From assembly GCA_034432555.1 (NCBI GenBank), contig DAOUBW010000013.1, forward strand, positions 1 to 64,000: a DNA stretch of 64,000 bases, in the 5' to 3' direction. The translations under genes were made by a program, and so were the position numbers. Positions 34,701 to 42,624 of the stretch are shown here, in pieces. Below the pieces are notes generated by a model. The model was not told where the DNA came from, ran no database searches, and was given only the letters and a program-made list of their open reading frames with translations. Each line of letters begins with the position of its first letter. Position 1 is the stretch's first letter. This DNA is from CP2-2F sp034432555 (lineage in GTDB: Bacteria > Chloroflexota > Anaerolineae > Aggregatilineales > UBA2796).

Positions 34701-35237
34701 ATGGTGTGGAGTAGCCCTGTGCATAATTTGGAGTATATATCGCTTGGCGCACTAAAACTGGATATTTACGAGCGGCTGCCTTTACCTATCCGCGGTTGGG
34801 TGCGGCGAAGTGTCTTTTGGACTCTGCTTACAAGCACTGTATCGCTCGTGATTCTGCTTTTGATACCAGACACAGCCCTTTACGATCTACGGCTAGACGG
34901 CGGCTTTTTCGAGCCGACCAAAGGGATTGTTTACTGGTTATTCGATGTTGGTCTCATTTTGTATCCCTATCTGATCGTGCTGAATGCTTTTAACTTATTA
35001 CTGACAATGGCACTGCTTACTTTTACGTTGGGCACTTTACGTGGCGGCAGCGCGCCTCTCCAAAGCCTTATTGTTGCTAATGGCGTTCCAGCCGTGTTGA
35101 GTTTGGTTTCGCTAGGCGTTTTCATAGGGTTGTTTCTGCTTATCACTATCGTAACTATTATTATTTGGATTGTAATTATCACTATCGTACTCAGTGTTAT
35201 ATTCGCAGTCTTAGGTGGTGCGGCGAACCAATTATAA
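34701..35237 (+). CDS. Multi-span membrane protein of unknown function
   Basis: 178 residues with about four hydrophobic spans: SVFWTLLTSTVSLVILLLI near 50, IVYWLFDVGLILYPYLIVL near 85, LLTMALLTFTLGTL near 105, and a final very Ile/Val-rich pair (LFLLITIVTIIIWIVIITIV) near 145-175. Only short loops connect them, so it is buried in the membrane with no visible enzymatic domain. I do not recognise the family. Base use is AT-rich like the neighbours at 33847 and 35269. Confidence 0.65.
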   Translation: MVWSSPVHNLEYISLGALKLDIYERLPLPIRGWVRRSVFWTLLTSTVSLVILLLIPDTALYDLRLDGGFFEPTKGIVYWLFDVGLILYPYLIVLNAFNLLLTMALLTFTLGTLRGGSAPLQSLIVANGVPAVLSLVSLGVFIGLFLLITIVTIIIWIVIITIVLSVIFAVLGGAANQL

Positions 35238-35268
35238 ATGATAAACGTAAACGCTGAAGGACGATGCT

Positions 35269-35955
35269 ATGGTGCAGCAACCCTCTTGGCTGTTACGCAT
35301 TCTCGTATTTGTTTTGCTCATTTGTGGCTGGGGCATTGCAATCTTCCTTTCAGTCCGTGCTTCGGAGCGCCTTCGCTGTTTGCAGGGTTGGGAGCATTTT
35401 CTGGACGGCATTTCGACTGCCACCTGTCAGCGTTGGGAAGGCAGCACATCGCTTTTTTCGCCGATTGAGTTGCCTCATTTCGCCACACCGCGCCCCGAGA
35501 GTCGGGTGACCCCAACAGCACACCCTGTCCAACCCACACTACGCCCAACCCACACCGCGCAGCCAACGCCCCTACCTTTGCTTGAAGTATTGCCTGTTAT
35601 TACAGCACGCCCTATCCAACCCACGCTGCAACCGACACAAGCCGCCCAGCCAACTGTTTTGCAGTGTAGGAATTCTCTGCCCACCCGCCTGTATGTGGGT
35701 GCTACAGGGCGCACGCATCATGAATTTAACGTCCGCTTACGCAATGCGCCGGCGGGAGAATCAGCTGTGATTTTAGCGCCCAATACGCGCTTTGAGGTGA
35801 TCGGTGCAGCACGCTGTGCAGAACTGGGTAGGCATGAGTTGATGTGGTGGCAAGTGCGGCTGACCAGTGGCAGTGCCAGAGGGCAAGTCGGTTGGATTGC
35901 CGAAAGCGGACTCAATGACAGTGGTAGAATGCTTTACAATCTCGTTCCAAACTGA
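35269..35955 (+). CDS. Membrane-anchored protein with Pro/Thr linker and SH3-like domain
   Basis: 228 residues. An N-terminal membrane anchor (LLRILVFVLLICGWGIAIFL) is followed by a short domain with two Cys, a long linker of Pro, Thr, Gln and Ala (TPTAHPVQPTLRPTHTAQPT and similar units) and a C-terminal bacterial SH3b-like domain (FNVRLRNAPAGESAVILAPNTRFEVIG, then WWQVRL and GQVGWIAESGL). SH3b domains often bind cell-wall or surface ligands. It probably faces outward. Third of the AT-richer group; no known partner. Confidence 0.72.
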   Translation: MVQQPSWLLRILVFVLLICGWGIAIFLSVRASERLRCLQGWEHFLDGISTATCQRWEGSTSLFSPIELPHFATPRPESRVTPTAHPVQPTLRPTHTAQPTPLPLLEVLPVITARPIQPTLQPTQAAQPTVLQCRNSLPTRLYVGATGRTHHEFNVRLRNAPAGESAVILAPNTRFEVIGAARCAELGRHELMWWQVRLTSGSARGQVGWIAESGLNDSGRMLYNLVPN

Positions 35956-36079
35956 ACGTTTTGCGATGCCTTTTTGTCTGTAGTGTTCCGCCTTCCGCCT
36001 GATTGCCTGTGCATTTTGCGCCCTTCCTGCTAGGATTAGGAACGGATTTTTGAAGCAATCAGGAAGCAAGATACTCACG

Positions 36080-36751
36080 ATGACCAGCTTTGAAGGAACA
36101 GTACTTGTTTTGGGTGCCAACGGCGAAACCGGACGGCGCGTTGTAAAACATCTTCACGAAAAAGCGATCTCTATCCGCGCTATGGTGCGCGCTGAAGATC
36201 GCCTTCAGACCACACCTGAACTAACGCTCAGCGGCGTTGAAGTGTTAATCGGCTCGGTGCTGGAGGTGAACGATCTGCGGCGCGCCATGCAAGGTGTGCG
36301 CGCCATCATCAGCGCCCTTGGCTCGCGCATTCACTATACAGATGCCGAAATCGAGGAGGTGGAGGCGACCGCCTACATGAACATTGTGGCAACCGCCATT
36401 GAGTGCGGCATCGAACACATTGCAATGTGTTCTTCGCTTGGCACAGAAACGCCGGAGGCAGTGCCACACCTTACGCGCATTCTGCGGCAGAAGCGGCGCG
36501 GTGAGCTGGCGATTGCAGAAAGCGGTATTCCGTTCACCATTGTGCGCCCCGGCGGCTTGACCAACGCGCCCGGCGGCGCACAGATCGCCATTGCGCGCCA
36601 CATTAACGCGTTTGGTATGATCAGCCGTGAGGATGTAGCAGAAGTGTTGGTGCAAGCGCTCCTTCAGCCCGAAGCACGCGGTAAGATTGTCGAGATCATC
36701 ACGCAGGCAGGCAGCGGCAGGGCAGACCGCGAAAACCTGTTTGTATTTTAA
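36080..36751 (+). CDS. Atypical SDR-family NAD(P)-binding protein
   Basis: 223 residues. VLVLGANGETGRRVVKHL is the GxxGxxG dinucleotide loop of the NAD(P)H-binding atypical SDR group (NmrA/BVR-B-like). VRAIISALGSR follows the expected strand, and the usual YxxxK pair is replaced by a RRGELAIAESGIPFTIVRPGGL segment seen in this group. It may be an NADPH sensor or a reductase for quinones or flavins. I start at ATG 36080, just before the first strand; a TTG at 36050 is possible. It ends 6 bases from the convergent glycosyltransferase. Confidence 0.8.
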   Translation: MTSFEGTVLVLGANGETGRRVVKHLHEKAISIRAMVRAEDRLQTTPELTLSGVEVLIGSVLEVNDLRRAMQGVRAIISALGSRIHYTDAEIEEVEATAYMNIVATAIECGIEHIAMCSSLGTETPEAVPHLTRILRQKRRGELAIAESGIPFTIVRPGGLTNAPGGAQIAIARHINAFGMISREDVAEVLVQALLQPEARGKIVEIITQAGSGRADRENLFVF

Positions 36752-36757
36752 GGAAGG

Positions 36758-37639
36758 CTAGGCGCGCAGTGTCAGCAACCAGCGCTGCCGCCGCCAGAGC
36801 CGCACTTGCGAAAGGCGTGCCACATACAGCAGCGCACGGTAGCGTGCATCGCGTGCAGAGTCGCGCAGCCAAGCGCGTTCTGCTGCGCAGAAGGTGTGCG
36901 GATCGAGGTTGCGCGCTGCGAATAGATAGCGCGAACGATGATAGCGCCACAGATACTTTAATGAAGGTCTGCCGCTTAAGCTGTGGCGCTCATCATGGTA
37001 GGCGACGGCGGTCGGCACGTAGCGCACCGCATAGCCCAAGCGCCGTGCCTGCGCGCAAAGTTCGGTTTCCTCGAAGTACATAAAATAGCCCGTATGCAGG
37101 TAGCCTAGTTGCACAGCAAGGCTGCCGCGCACCATGAACGCCGCGCCCATCACATAGTCCACCTCACGCGGCTGATCGTGCTGCCCTTCATCGCGTTCGC
37201 CCGTCCCAATGTGGTAAGTTAAGCCGTTTGGGCGCACACCAGCGCCCGCGTGCTGCAAAATGCCGCTTTCGCCAAAGAAAATCTTGCTGCCTGCCACGCC
37301 CAACTGCGGATCAGTCTCGAAGGCTGCCAGCAATGCCGCCGCCCAGCCCACTTCCAAGCGCACATCTGCATTCACCAAGCCGAAATACGCCGATGGGAAG
37401 CGCTGCATGGCTAAATTGTTGGCTGCCGCAAAGCCCACATTCTTAGGGTTCACCAAGAGCTGCACCTGTGGATAATGGGTTGTAATCAGGGCAGGTGTGC
37501 CGTCTTGCGAGGCGTTATCCACCACCACTAGGCGGATTGAAAGGGCAGGCGGCAAGTGCAGCGCCAAAGCTGAATCGAGCGCGGCGCAGATGGTGGCAGC
37601 GCTGTTGTAAGTGACATAGATGAGTGTGAGGGTTGGCAT
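36758..37639 (-). CDS. Family 2 glycosyltransferase (rhamnosyltransferase-like)
   Basis: 293 residues. LTLIYVTYNSAATICAALDSAL, VVDNASQDGTPALI and FGLVNADVRL are the GT2 nucleotide-sugar and metal-binding motifs; the central GILQHAGAGVRPNG and AAFMVRGSLAVQLGYL segments match the same subgroup as the enzyme at 6746-7750. The C-terminus is basic and helical. It probably adds a deoxyhexose to a surface glycan or glycolipid. It stands alone, transcribed away from the Pup operon that starts on the other side. Confidence 0.85.
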   Translation of the reverse strand: MPTLTLIYVTYNSAATICAALDSALALHLPPALSIRLVVVDNASQDGTPALITTHYPQVQLLVNPKNVGFAAANNLAMQRFPSAYFGLVNADVRLEVGWAAALLAAFETDPQLGVAGSKIFFGESGILQHAGAGVRPNGLTYHIGTGERDEGQHDQPREVDYVMGAAFMVRGSLAVQLGYLHTGYFMYFEETELCAQARRLGYAVRYVPTAVAYHDERHSLSGRPSLKYLWRYHRSRYLFAARNLDPHTFCAAERAWLRDSARDARYRALLYVARLSQVRLWRRQRWLLTLRA

Positions 37640-37740
37640 CAGCCTTATCTTATGCCTTAACGCGATGATTTTCTAACTGTCTCATAAGGGGATCGCCCTT
37701 GTTCATAAATTCTGTAAATAGTACATTTGGCATGTTGAGT

Positions 37741-37768
37741 TTGCAGAAAATATGGCATACTGTATAGT
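37741..37768 (+). promoter_or_regulatory. Promoter of the Pup / E1-E2 operon
   Basis: TTGCAG, 16 bases, TATAGT. It is the best sigma-70-like pair in the 270-base gap before the ATPase gene and gives a leader of about 135 bases. I see no further promoter in the gaps of the operon up to 48530. Confidence 0.55.
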
Positions 37769-37909
37769 TAGTTGTGATTTCTTTGTAACACTTTCGTGAC
37801 ATGCGTCCTAGGCGCTGCTCGCCCGATAGGGAGTGTATTCAGCCTAAGCGCACGGCGTCCTGTCCGCTTAGCTTGCGGCGCACACTGCGCCAGATGTGAT
37901 GGAATTGTA

Positions 37910-40399
37910 ATGCCGACGGACACTGAAACCCTGATCCACTTGTTAGAGACCCTCGTCAAAGAGAAATTGCGTGCCACACCGCCGCCGCCGCCTGACGAAC
38001 GCGCCCGCCTGATGGAACTGCTCGGTTTTGTTGGAAAACTGAGCGGTATTCAGCGCCTGCGCGAACTGCTGATCAAGACGCAGCGCGATCTTGAAGAAGC
38101 ACGCAGCGCGCCGCTTGAATATGGCGTGTTCTTGGGTGTTTGCCCACCGCGCCCTAAGCCGCAGATTGTAGACGAAAACGGGCAGACAATCGAGCTGGAA
38201 GGCGACTATGATCGGGTCTGGGAGATGTTGGCAGAGGTGTTGAACGATGCCATTCAGCGCAGCATCACACCGGATGACCGCCAGCGCCTAGAGACCTTGC
38301 GCGACGAACTGCACGGCATCCTTGTGACGGGACGTGATGTGATCATTGGCTACAATGGGCAGCGCCTAGAGGTGAAACTTGCCGCGCCCGATCTGCCGAT
38401 TGACCAACTGCGCGAAGGGCAGCAGGTTGTGCTGAACCGTGCGCGGAATGTGGTGGGCATTCGGCAAGACTTTTTGCGCGGTGAAACTGCTGAAGTCATC
38501 GCCATTCTTAGCCCAGACAACGCCGCACGCCTGCTCTCGGCGCCTGAAGGCGTCAGCTTGCGTGTGCAGTGGCTCAGCGGCGAAAAGTTCAGCGTGCTGT
38601 GCGATCCCGCCCTTGCCGAGACGCTTCAGCGTGGCGACATTGTGCAGATTGATCCGAGTGGCAAGCACGCCATCGCCAAAATTCGCCCGCGCTTGCAGGT
38701 GCGCGTCGGCAACACAGAGGCTGTCGTCGAAATCAGTGATCAGCTTTTCCACAGCACGGTTGAGATTGGCGATGTGGTGCGCGTTGAGCCGCGCATTGGG
38801 ATCGCTTTTGAGAAACTGCCTGCGCAAGAAAGCGGCAGCCTGACCCTTGAGCAGGTGCCAGATGTGCGCTATGAAGATATTGGCGGCTTGGATGATCAGA
38901 TCGTCACCATTCGGGATGCCATTGAACTGCCCTACATTCACCGCAACCTGTTTGATGAATTCCAGCTAGAGCGCCCGAAGGGCATCCTGCTTTACGGACC
39001 GCCCGGCTGCGGCAAAACGCTGATCGCTAAAGCGGTTGCCAACTCGCTTACGCTCAGTATTCGCGCTTACTTGGGCAAATTGGCGCAATTGATTGAAATC
39101 TACCTGAAGCTGCGCGCCAATCCGCAGGATGCAGAGGCATTAGGGGCATTCCATGCACTGCGCGGCGGTGATGCCGTGCCGAACCTGTTCGAGATTGCCG
39201 AAGAACTGCGCCTGAACGAAGTGGATTTAGACGATCCGAACGCAGCTTTGGCGCGCATTAACGAAGTGGTGCGCCGTCAGGATGGCATCCGCAGCTATTT
39301 CTTGAACGTCAAAGGTCCTGAGCTGCTCAATAAATACGTTGGTGAGACCGAATCGCGCATCCGCAAGATTTTTGAGGATGCCAAGGCGCGTGCATCCTTC
39401 TACACGCCCGTCGTCATCTTCTTTGATGAGATGGAAGCGATGTTCCGCACACGCGGCAGTGGGCGCTCGTCCGATGTGGAGACGACCATTGTACCGCAGT
39501 TCCTTGCTGAAATGGACGGCGTAGAAGGTAGCGAGAATGTCATCATCATCGGCGCCAGCAACCGTTCAGATATGATCGATCCGGCAATCTTGCGTCCAGG
39601 TCGCCTTGATGTGAAAATCAAGATCAACCGTCCGACGCAAGAGGCAGCCTTGCAGATCATGTCGCTCTACTTAACGCCCGATTTACCCTTGAGCGATGCT
39701 GATCTGCCGCAGGCGCCAGAGGCATACGGTCGGTCAATCACTTTCAAGACGGCAACAACGCGCCGCTGCATTGAACTCTTTGGCGCACTGCTGCCTGAAG
39801 GCACGCGCGCAGGGCTGATTGCGGCACTGCCTGATAAGCATGATGCGCGCAAGGCACTTGATCCGCGTGAGGCAACAGGCGCAGCTTTGCGCGCTCTGAT
39901 CGCGGAAGATGCCGACGCATACGCGCTAATCAACGAGGTGGCACGCCGCGAGCAACTGGCAGAGGCGCTTATCATCGAGACGCTTACCGTGCTGTACAGC
40001 GCCACTAGCCGCCTTGAAACATCCGTGCGGACTCAAAATGGCTCGGATGAGCGTTTAGTCTTTCCACTACGTGATTTTTCCAGTGGCGCGGTGCTGATGA
40101 GCTTAGTCTCGCGTGCCAAAAAGACTGCTCTCAAGCGCCAGATCGTGGCGGGCAGCGGCAAAGTGGGCATCACCCTGCCCGATCTGCGCGCAGCACTTGC
40201 CGATGAATTCCGCGAGAATGCTGAGCAGTTTGTTGCCCATTGGATCAATGAAAACGTGGGCATGGGTGCGGCACGGCAAGGCGATATTCGTGCGGTGAAG
40301 GTCTTCTTAGAGGCACCCGAAGAAGACCCGTGGGGCATGGAAAAGAGCAAACCGTATCAGGCGGCACAGCCGCACGCGCAGCCTAACGGCGCGCAGTAA
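37910..40399 (+). CDS. arc: ARC/Mpa-type proteasomal AAA+ ATPase with large insertions
   Basis: 829 residues; family members have about 570-610. In order: an N-terminal helical (coiled-coil) region to about 65 that should bind Pup; OB-type beta domains to about 300; an AAA+ domain with Walker A GPPGCGKT (363-370), pore loop KYVGET (475-480), Walker B VIFFDE (502-507) and second-region arginines GASNR and LRPGR. Residues 381-461 form a helical insertion between Walker A and the pore loop that Mpa lacks, and a further insertion of about 100 residues follows the ATPase core. The tail ends PHAQPNGAQ, without the GQYL-type end used to open the 20S gate. ATG 37910 is taken over an upstream in-frame start at 37796. 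It likely unfolds pupylated proteins. First gene of the operon. Confidence 0.9.
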   Translation: MPTDTETLIHLLETLVKEKLRATPPPPPDERARLMELLGFVGKLSGIQRLRELLIKTQRDLEEARSAPLEYGVFLGVCPPRPKPQIVDENGQTIELEGDYDRVWEMLAEVLNDAIQRSITPDDRQRLETLRDELHGILVTGRDVIIGYNGQRLEVKLAAPDLPIDQLREGQQVVLNRARNVVGIRQDFLRGETAEVIAILSPDNAARLLSAPEGVSLRVQWLSGEKFSVLCDPALAETLQRGDIVQIDPSGKHAIAKIRPRLQVRVGNTEAVVEISDQLFHSTVEIGDVVRVEPRIGIAFEKLPAQESGSLTLEQVPDVRYEDIGGLDDQIVTIRDAIELPYIHRNLFDEFQLERPKGILLYGPPGCGKTLIAKAVANSLTLSIRAYLGKLAQLIEIYLKLRANPQDAEALGAFHALRGGDAVPNLFEIAEELRLNEVDLDDPNAALARINEVVRRQDGIRSYFLNVKGPELLNKYVGETESRIRKIFEDAKARASFYTPVVIFFDEMEAMFRTRGSGRSSDVETTIVPQFLAEMDGVEGSENVIIIGASNRSDMIDPAILRPGRLDVKIKINRPTQEAALQIMSLYLTPDLPLSDADLPQAPEAYGRSITFKTATTRRCIELFGALLPEGTRAGLIAALPDKHDARKALDPREATGAALRALIAEDADAYALINEVARREQLAEALIIETLTVLYSATSRLETSVRTQNGSDERLVFPLRDFSSGAVLMSLVSRAKKTALKRQIVAGSGKVGITLPDLRAALADEFRENAEQFVAHWINENVGMGAARQGDIRAVKVFLEAPEEDPWGMEKSKPYQAAQPHAQPNGAQ

Positions 40400-40429
40400 G
40401 TGCAGAGCAGGTAGGATGGAGAAACCTTT

Positions 40430-42313
40430 TTGACGACGCCAAAACTGATCGGGATTGAGACGGAATACGGCATTTTTGTGCTAAACGCGGCGGCATCCAA
40501 CCCGTTTGTTGCCTCGCGCTTGGTGCTTGGGCAGTGTGAGGAAGCCGGCGCGCTGCTGCGCCGCCACAAGATCAAAGAGGCACGCCTGCATGAGGTGCGC
40601 CGCGCACAGCAGGCTGCCTATAACTATAACCTGCCCGAAACACAGGATGCTCACGTGCTGGATTCCGGCGAACCGCTGGTGGAGATGATCGACTCTGGGC
40701 AGCCTATCCGCGCCGAAACCTACATGGCAACCTACGGCTGGGATTATTCCAGCCTGATGCTGCCGAATGGCTCACGCTTCTACATTGACCACGCCCATCC
40801 CGAATACTGTACGGCAGAAACGCGCTTGCCGCGCACGGTGGTGGCTGCCGATAAAGCTGGCGAGCTGATCGTAGAGCGTTCGCGCCAGCGCGCCAATGCG
40901 CGTGCTGTGCTTGGCGCAGGTGAAGAGATTGCCATCTACAAGAACAACAGCGATCATAAAGGCAACAGCTATGGCTGCCACGAGAACTATCTGCTCTCGG
41001 CTGCCCTGTATGAAGACCTGATTATGCGCCGTTTTCACCGCACGCTGCGTGTCCTGATCCCGTTCCTGACTAGCCGCGCTATCTTCTGCGGATCGGGCAA
41101 GGTTGGCTCGGAAAATGAGAGCGCCGCCAATGGTTATCAGCTCACGCAGCGCGCCGATTTTTTCGAGACGCTGATCGGTTTGCAAACAACGCACAACCGC
41201 CCATTGATCAACACCCGTGATGAGCCGCACGCCGCACGTGATGAATACCGCCGCTTGCACGTCATCTTGGGCGATGCTAACATGGCGGAATACGGCACCT
41301 TCTTGAAGGTTGGCACCACACAAATCATCCTGATGATGCTTGAGGATAATGCCATTGCGCTCAACTTCACGCTGGATGATCCGATTGATGCCTATCAGTC
41401 TATCTCCCGCGATCTAACCTTCAGCCAGCCGCTCCAACTCGATAACGGCAGCACAATCACAGCATTGGAGATGCAGCGCCAGTTCTATGCCGCTGCCCGC
41501 GACTATGTAGAGGCAAAGGCGGGCGAATTTGCCGATGACATGCTGGCTGCCTACCGTGAAGTGCTGAGCGTGTGGGTAGATACACTTGATAAAATCGGGC
41601 GCGATTGGCGGTTGCTCAGCACACGCTTGGACTGGGCGATCAAGCGCAACCTGCTAGAGCGCTACCTGACCAGCCAGCGCACCGATTGGTCGCAAGTGGC
41701 GCTTTGGGAACTGCCCATTGAGCTAACACTGGATCAGACTCGTGAGGTGATCGGTGATCGCCCTGAGGCTATTCAAGCGGCAATCAAGCGGCTGCATGGC
41801 GTGCGCGGCACCTATATCGAGGATTATATGGCGCGCCACAAACTCAGCTATGCCGATTACTGGCGGCAGCGCGAGATTTACTTCAGCCTGCGCCGCCTTG
41901 ATCTGGAGTATCATGATATTCGGCGCGGTATGGATGCGCGCAGCAACGGCATTTTCTACCGTTTGCAGGCAAGCGGCGCTGTAGATCGCCTTGTGAGCGA
42001 TGCTGAGATCGAACATTACATCAACACGCCACCGGAAGATACACGCGCCTATTTGCGCGGCACGCTGTTAGGGCGCTTTGGCGAGCATGTCGCCCATGCC
42101 GACTGGTCGGAGGTCAGCTTCCGCGAACCGTACATGACGCAAGATGTTTATCTTGCCATGCCCGATCCGATGAGCGGCACACGCGCTGATGTAGAATCGC
42201 TCTTGGCAGATGTGACTGACTTACAAGGGTTAATCCGCGCTTTGAAGCCGATTACGCAGCCATACTATCGCAGTTATGGCAGCTACGATAGCTATAGTTA
42301 TGGAGGGTACTAG
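40430..42313 (+). CDS. dop: Depupylase/deamidase Dop
   Basis: 627 residues, longer than the usual 500 or so. GIETEYGIF (Glu10, Glu12) begins the glutamine-synthetase-like fold, and NGSRFYIDHAHPEYCTAE carries the catalytic Asp120 in the DHAHPEY context that separates Dop from PafA. KNNSDHKGNSYGCHENYL and NTRDEPHAARDEYRRLHVILGDANMAE are further ATP and metal-binding motifs. The segment from about 35 to 95 is an extended Dop-type loop. Dop removes Pup from substrates and deamidates Pup-Gln; Pup here already ends in Glu, so only the first role is needed. The start is TTG after GGATGGAGA. The stop is 2 bases before pup. Confidence 0.92.
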   Translation: MTTPKLIGIETEYGIFVLNAAASNPFVASRLVLGQCEEAGALLRRHKIKEARLHEVRRAQQAAYNYNLPETQDAHVLDSGEPLVEMIDSGQPIRAETYMATYGWDYSSLMLPNGSRFYIDHAHPEYCTAETRLPRTVVAADKAGELIVERSRQRANARAVLGAGEEIAIYKNNSDHKGNSYGCHENYLLSAALYEDLIMRRFHRTLRVLIPFLTSRAIFCGSGKVGSENESAANGYQLTQRADFFETLIGLQTTHNRPLINTRDEPHAARDEYRRLHVILGDANMAEYGTFLKVGTTQIILMMLEDNAIALNFTLDDPIDAYQSISRDLTFSQPLQLDNGSTITALEMQRQFYAAARDYVEAKAGEFADDMLAAYREVLSVWVDTLDKIGRDWRLLSTRLDWAIKRNLLERYLTSQRTDWSQVALWELPIELTLDQTREVIGDRPEAIQAAIKRLHGVRGTYIEDYMARHKLSYADYWRQREIYFSLRRLDLEYHDIRRGMDARSNGIFYRLQASGAVDRLVSDAEIEHYINTPPEDTRAYLRGTLLGRFGEHVAHADWSEVSFREPYMTQDVYLAMPDPMSGTRADVESLLADVTDLQGLIRALKPITQPYYRSYGSYDSYSYGGY

Positions 42314-42315
42314 AG

Positions 42316-42555
42316 ATGAGCGATCAAGATCAGATCACGCGCGGTCAGCAGGGCGTCAGCAGTGAAGCGGGTGGCTTGGCACAGGAGTCTGCCTCGCCTG
42401 CCCGTGACGTGATTGATGATGTGCTGGGCGACTTTTTCGGCGGCGAAGATGTGCCTGTCGAAACGATTGGCGGCGAGTCTGAGCAGCGTCCCGAACTCCG
42501 CACCACCAACTCTGAGGAATTTGTGCGCCGTTTCCGCCAAGAGACGGGCGAATAA
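42316..42555 (+). CDS. pup: Pup, prokaryotic ubiquitin-like protein (Thr-Gly-Glu terminus)
   Basis: 79 residues, low complexity and probably disordered. The C-terminus NSEEFVRRFRQETGE lines up with the Pup end (AEDFVRAYVQKGGQ in Mycobacterium), including the Phe that enters the PafA groove. Odd points: the penultimate Gly-Gly is Thr-Gly, the last residue is already Glu so no deamidation is needed, and there is no lysine anywhere, so Pup cannot be pupylated itself. The N-terminal part is longer than in Mycobacterium (64 residues). GGAGGG stands 9 bases before the ATG. It sits between dop and pafA, as in known Pup loci, which supports the call. Confidence 0.88.
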   Translation: MSDQDQITRGQQGVSSEAGGLAQESASPARDVIDDVLGDFFGGEDVPVETIGGESEQRPELRTTNSEEFVRRFRQETGE

Positions 42556-42568
42556 CCGCACACCAAAC

Positions 42569-42590
42569 GGGACGGCAGTGCTGCCGTCCC
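42569..42590 (+). promoter_or_regulatory. Hairpin between pup and pafA
   Basis: GGGACGGCAG, TG, CTGCCGTCCC, a perfect 10-base stem 14 bases after the pup stop. No T-run follows, so it fits an mRNA-stabilising or partly terminating hairpin that would keep pup transcripts more abundant than the ligase. Confidence 0.6.
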
Positions 42591-42624
42591 ACACTCTGAT
42601 CAAGCCACAGCCAGAGGGAGCGCC

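Noticed and set aside
42316..42555. Pup considered as the substrate of the adjacent E1
   Set aside because: Pup is activated at its side-chain carboxylate by PafA and has no beta-grasp fold or Gly-Gly end, so E1 activation is unlikely on known chemistry; kept only as a control in the suggested test.
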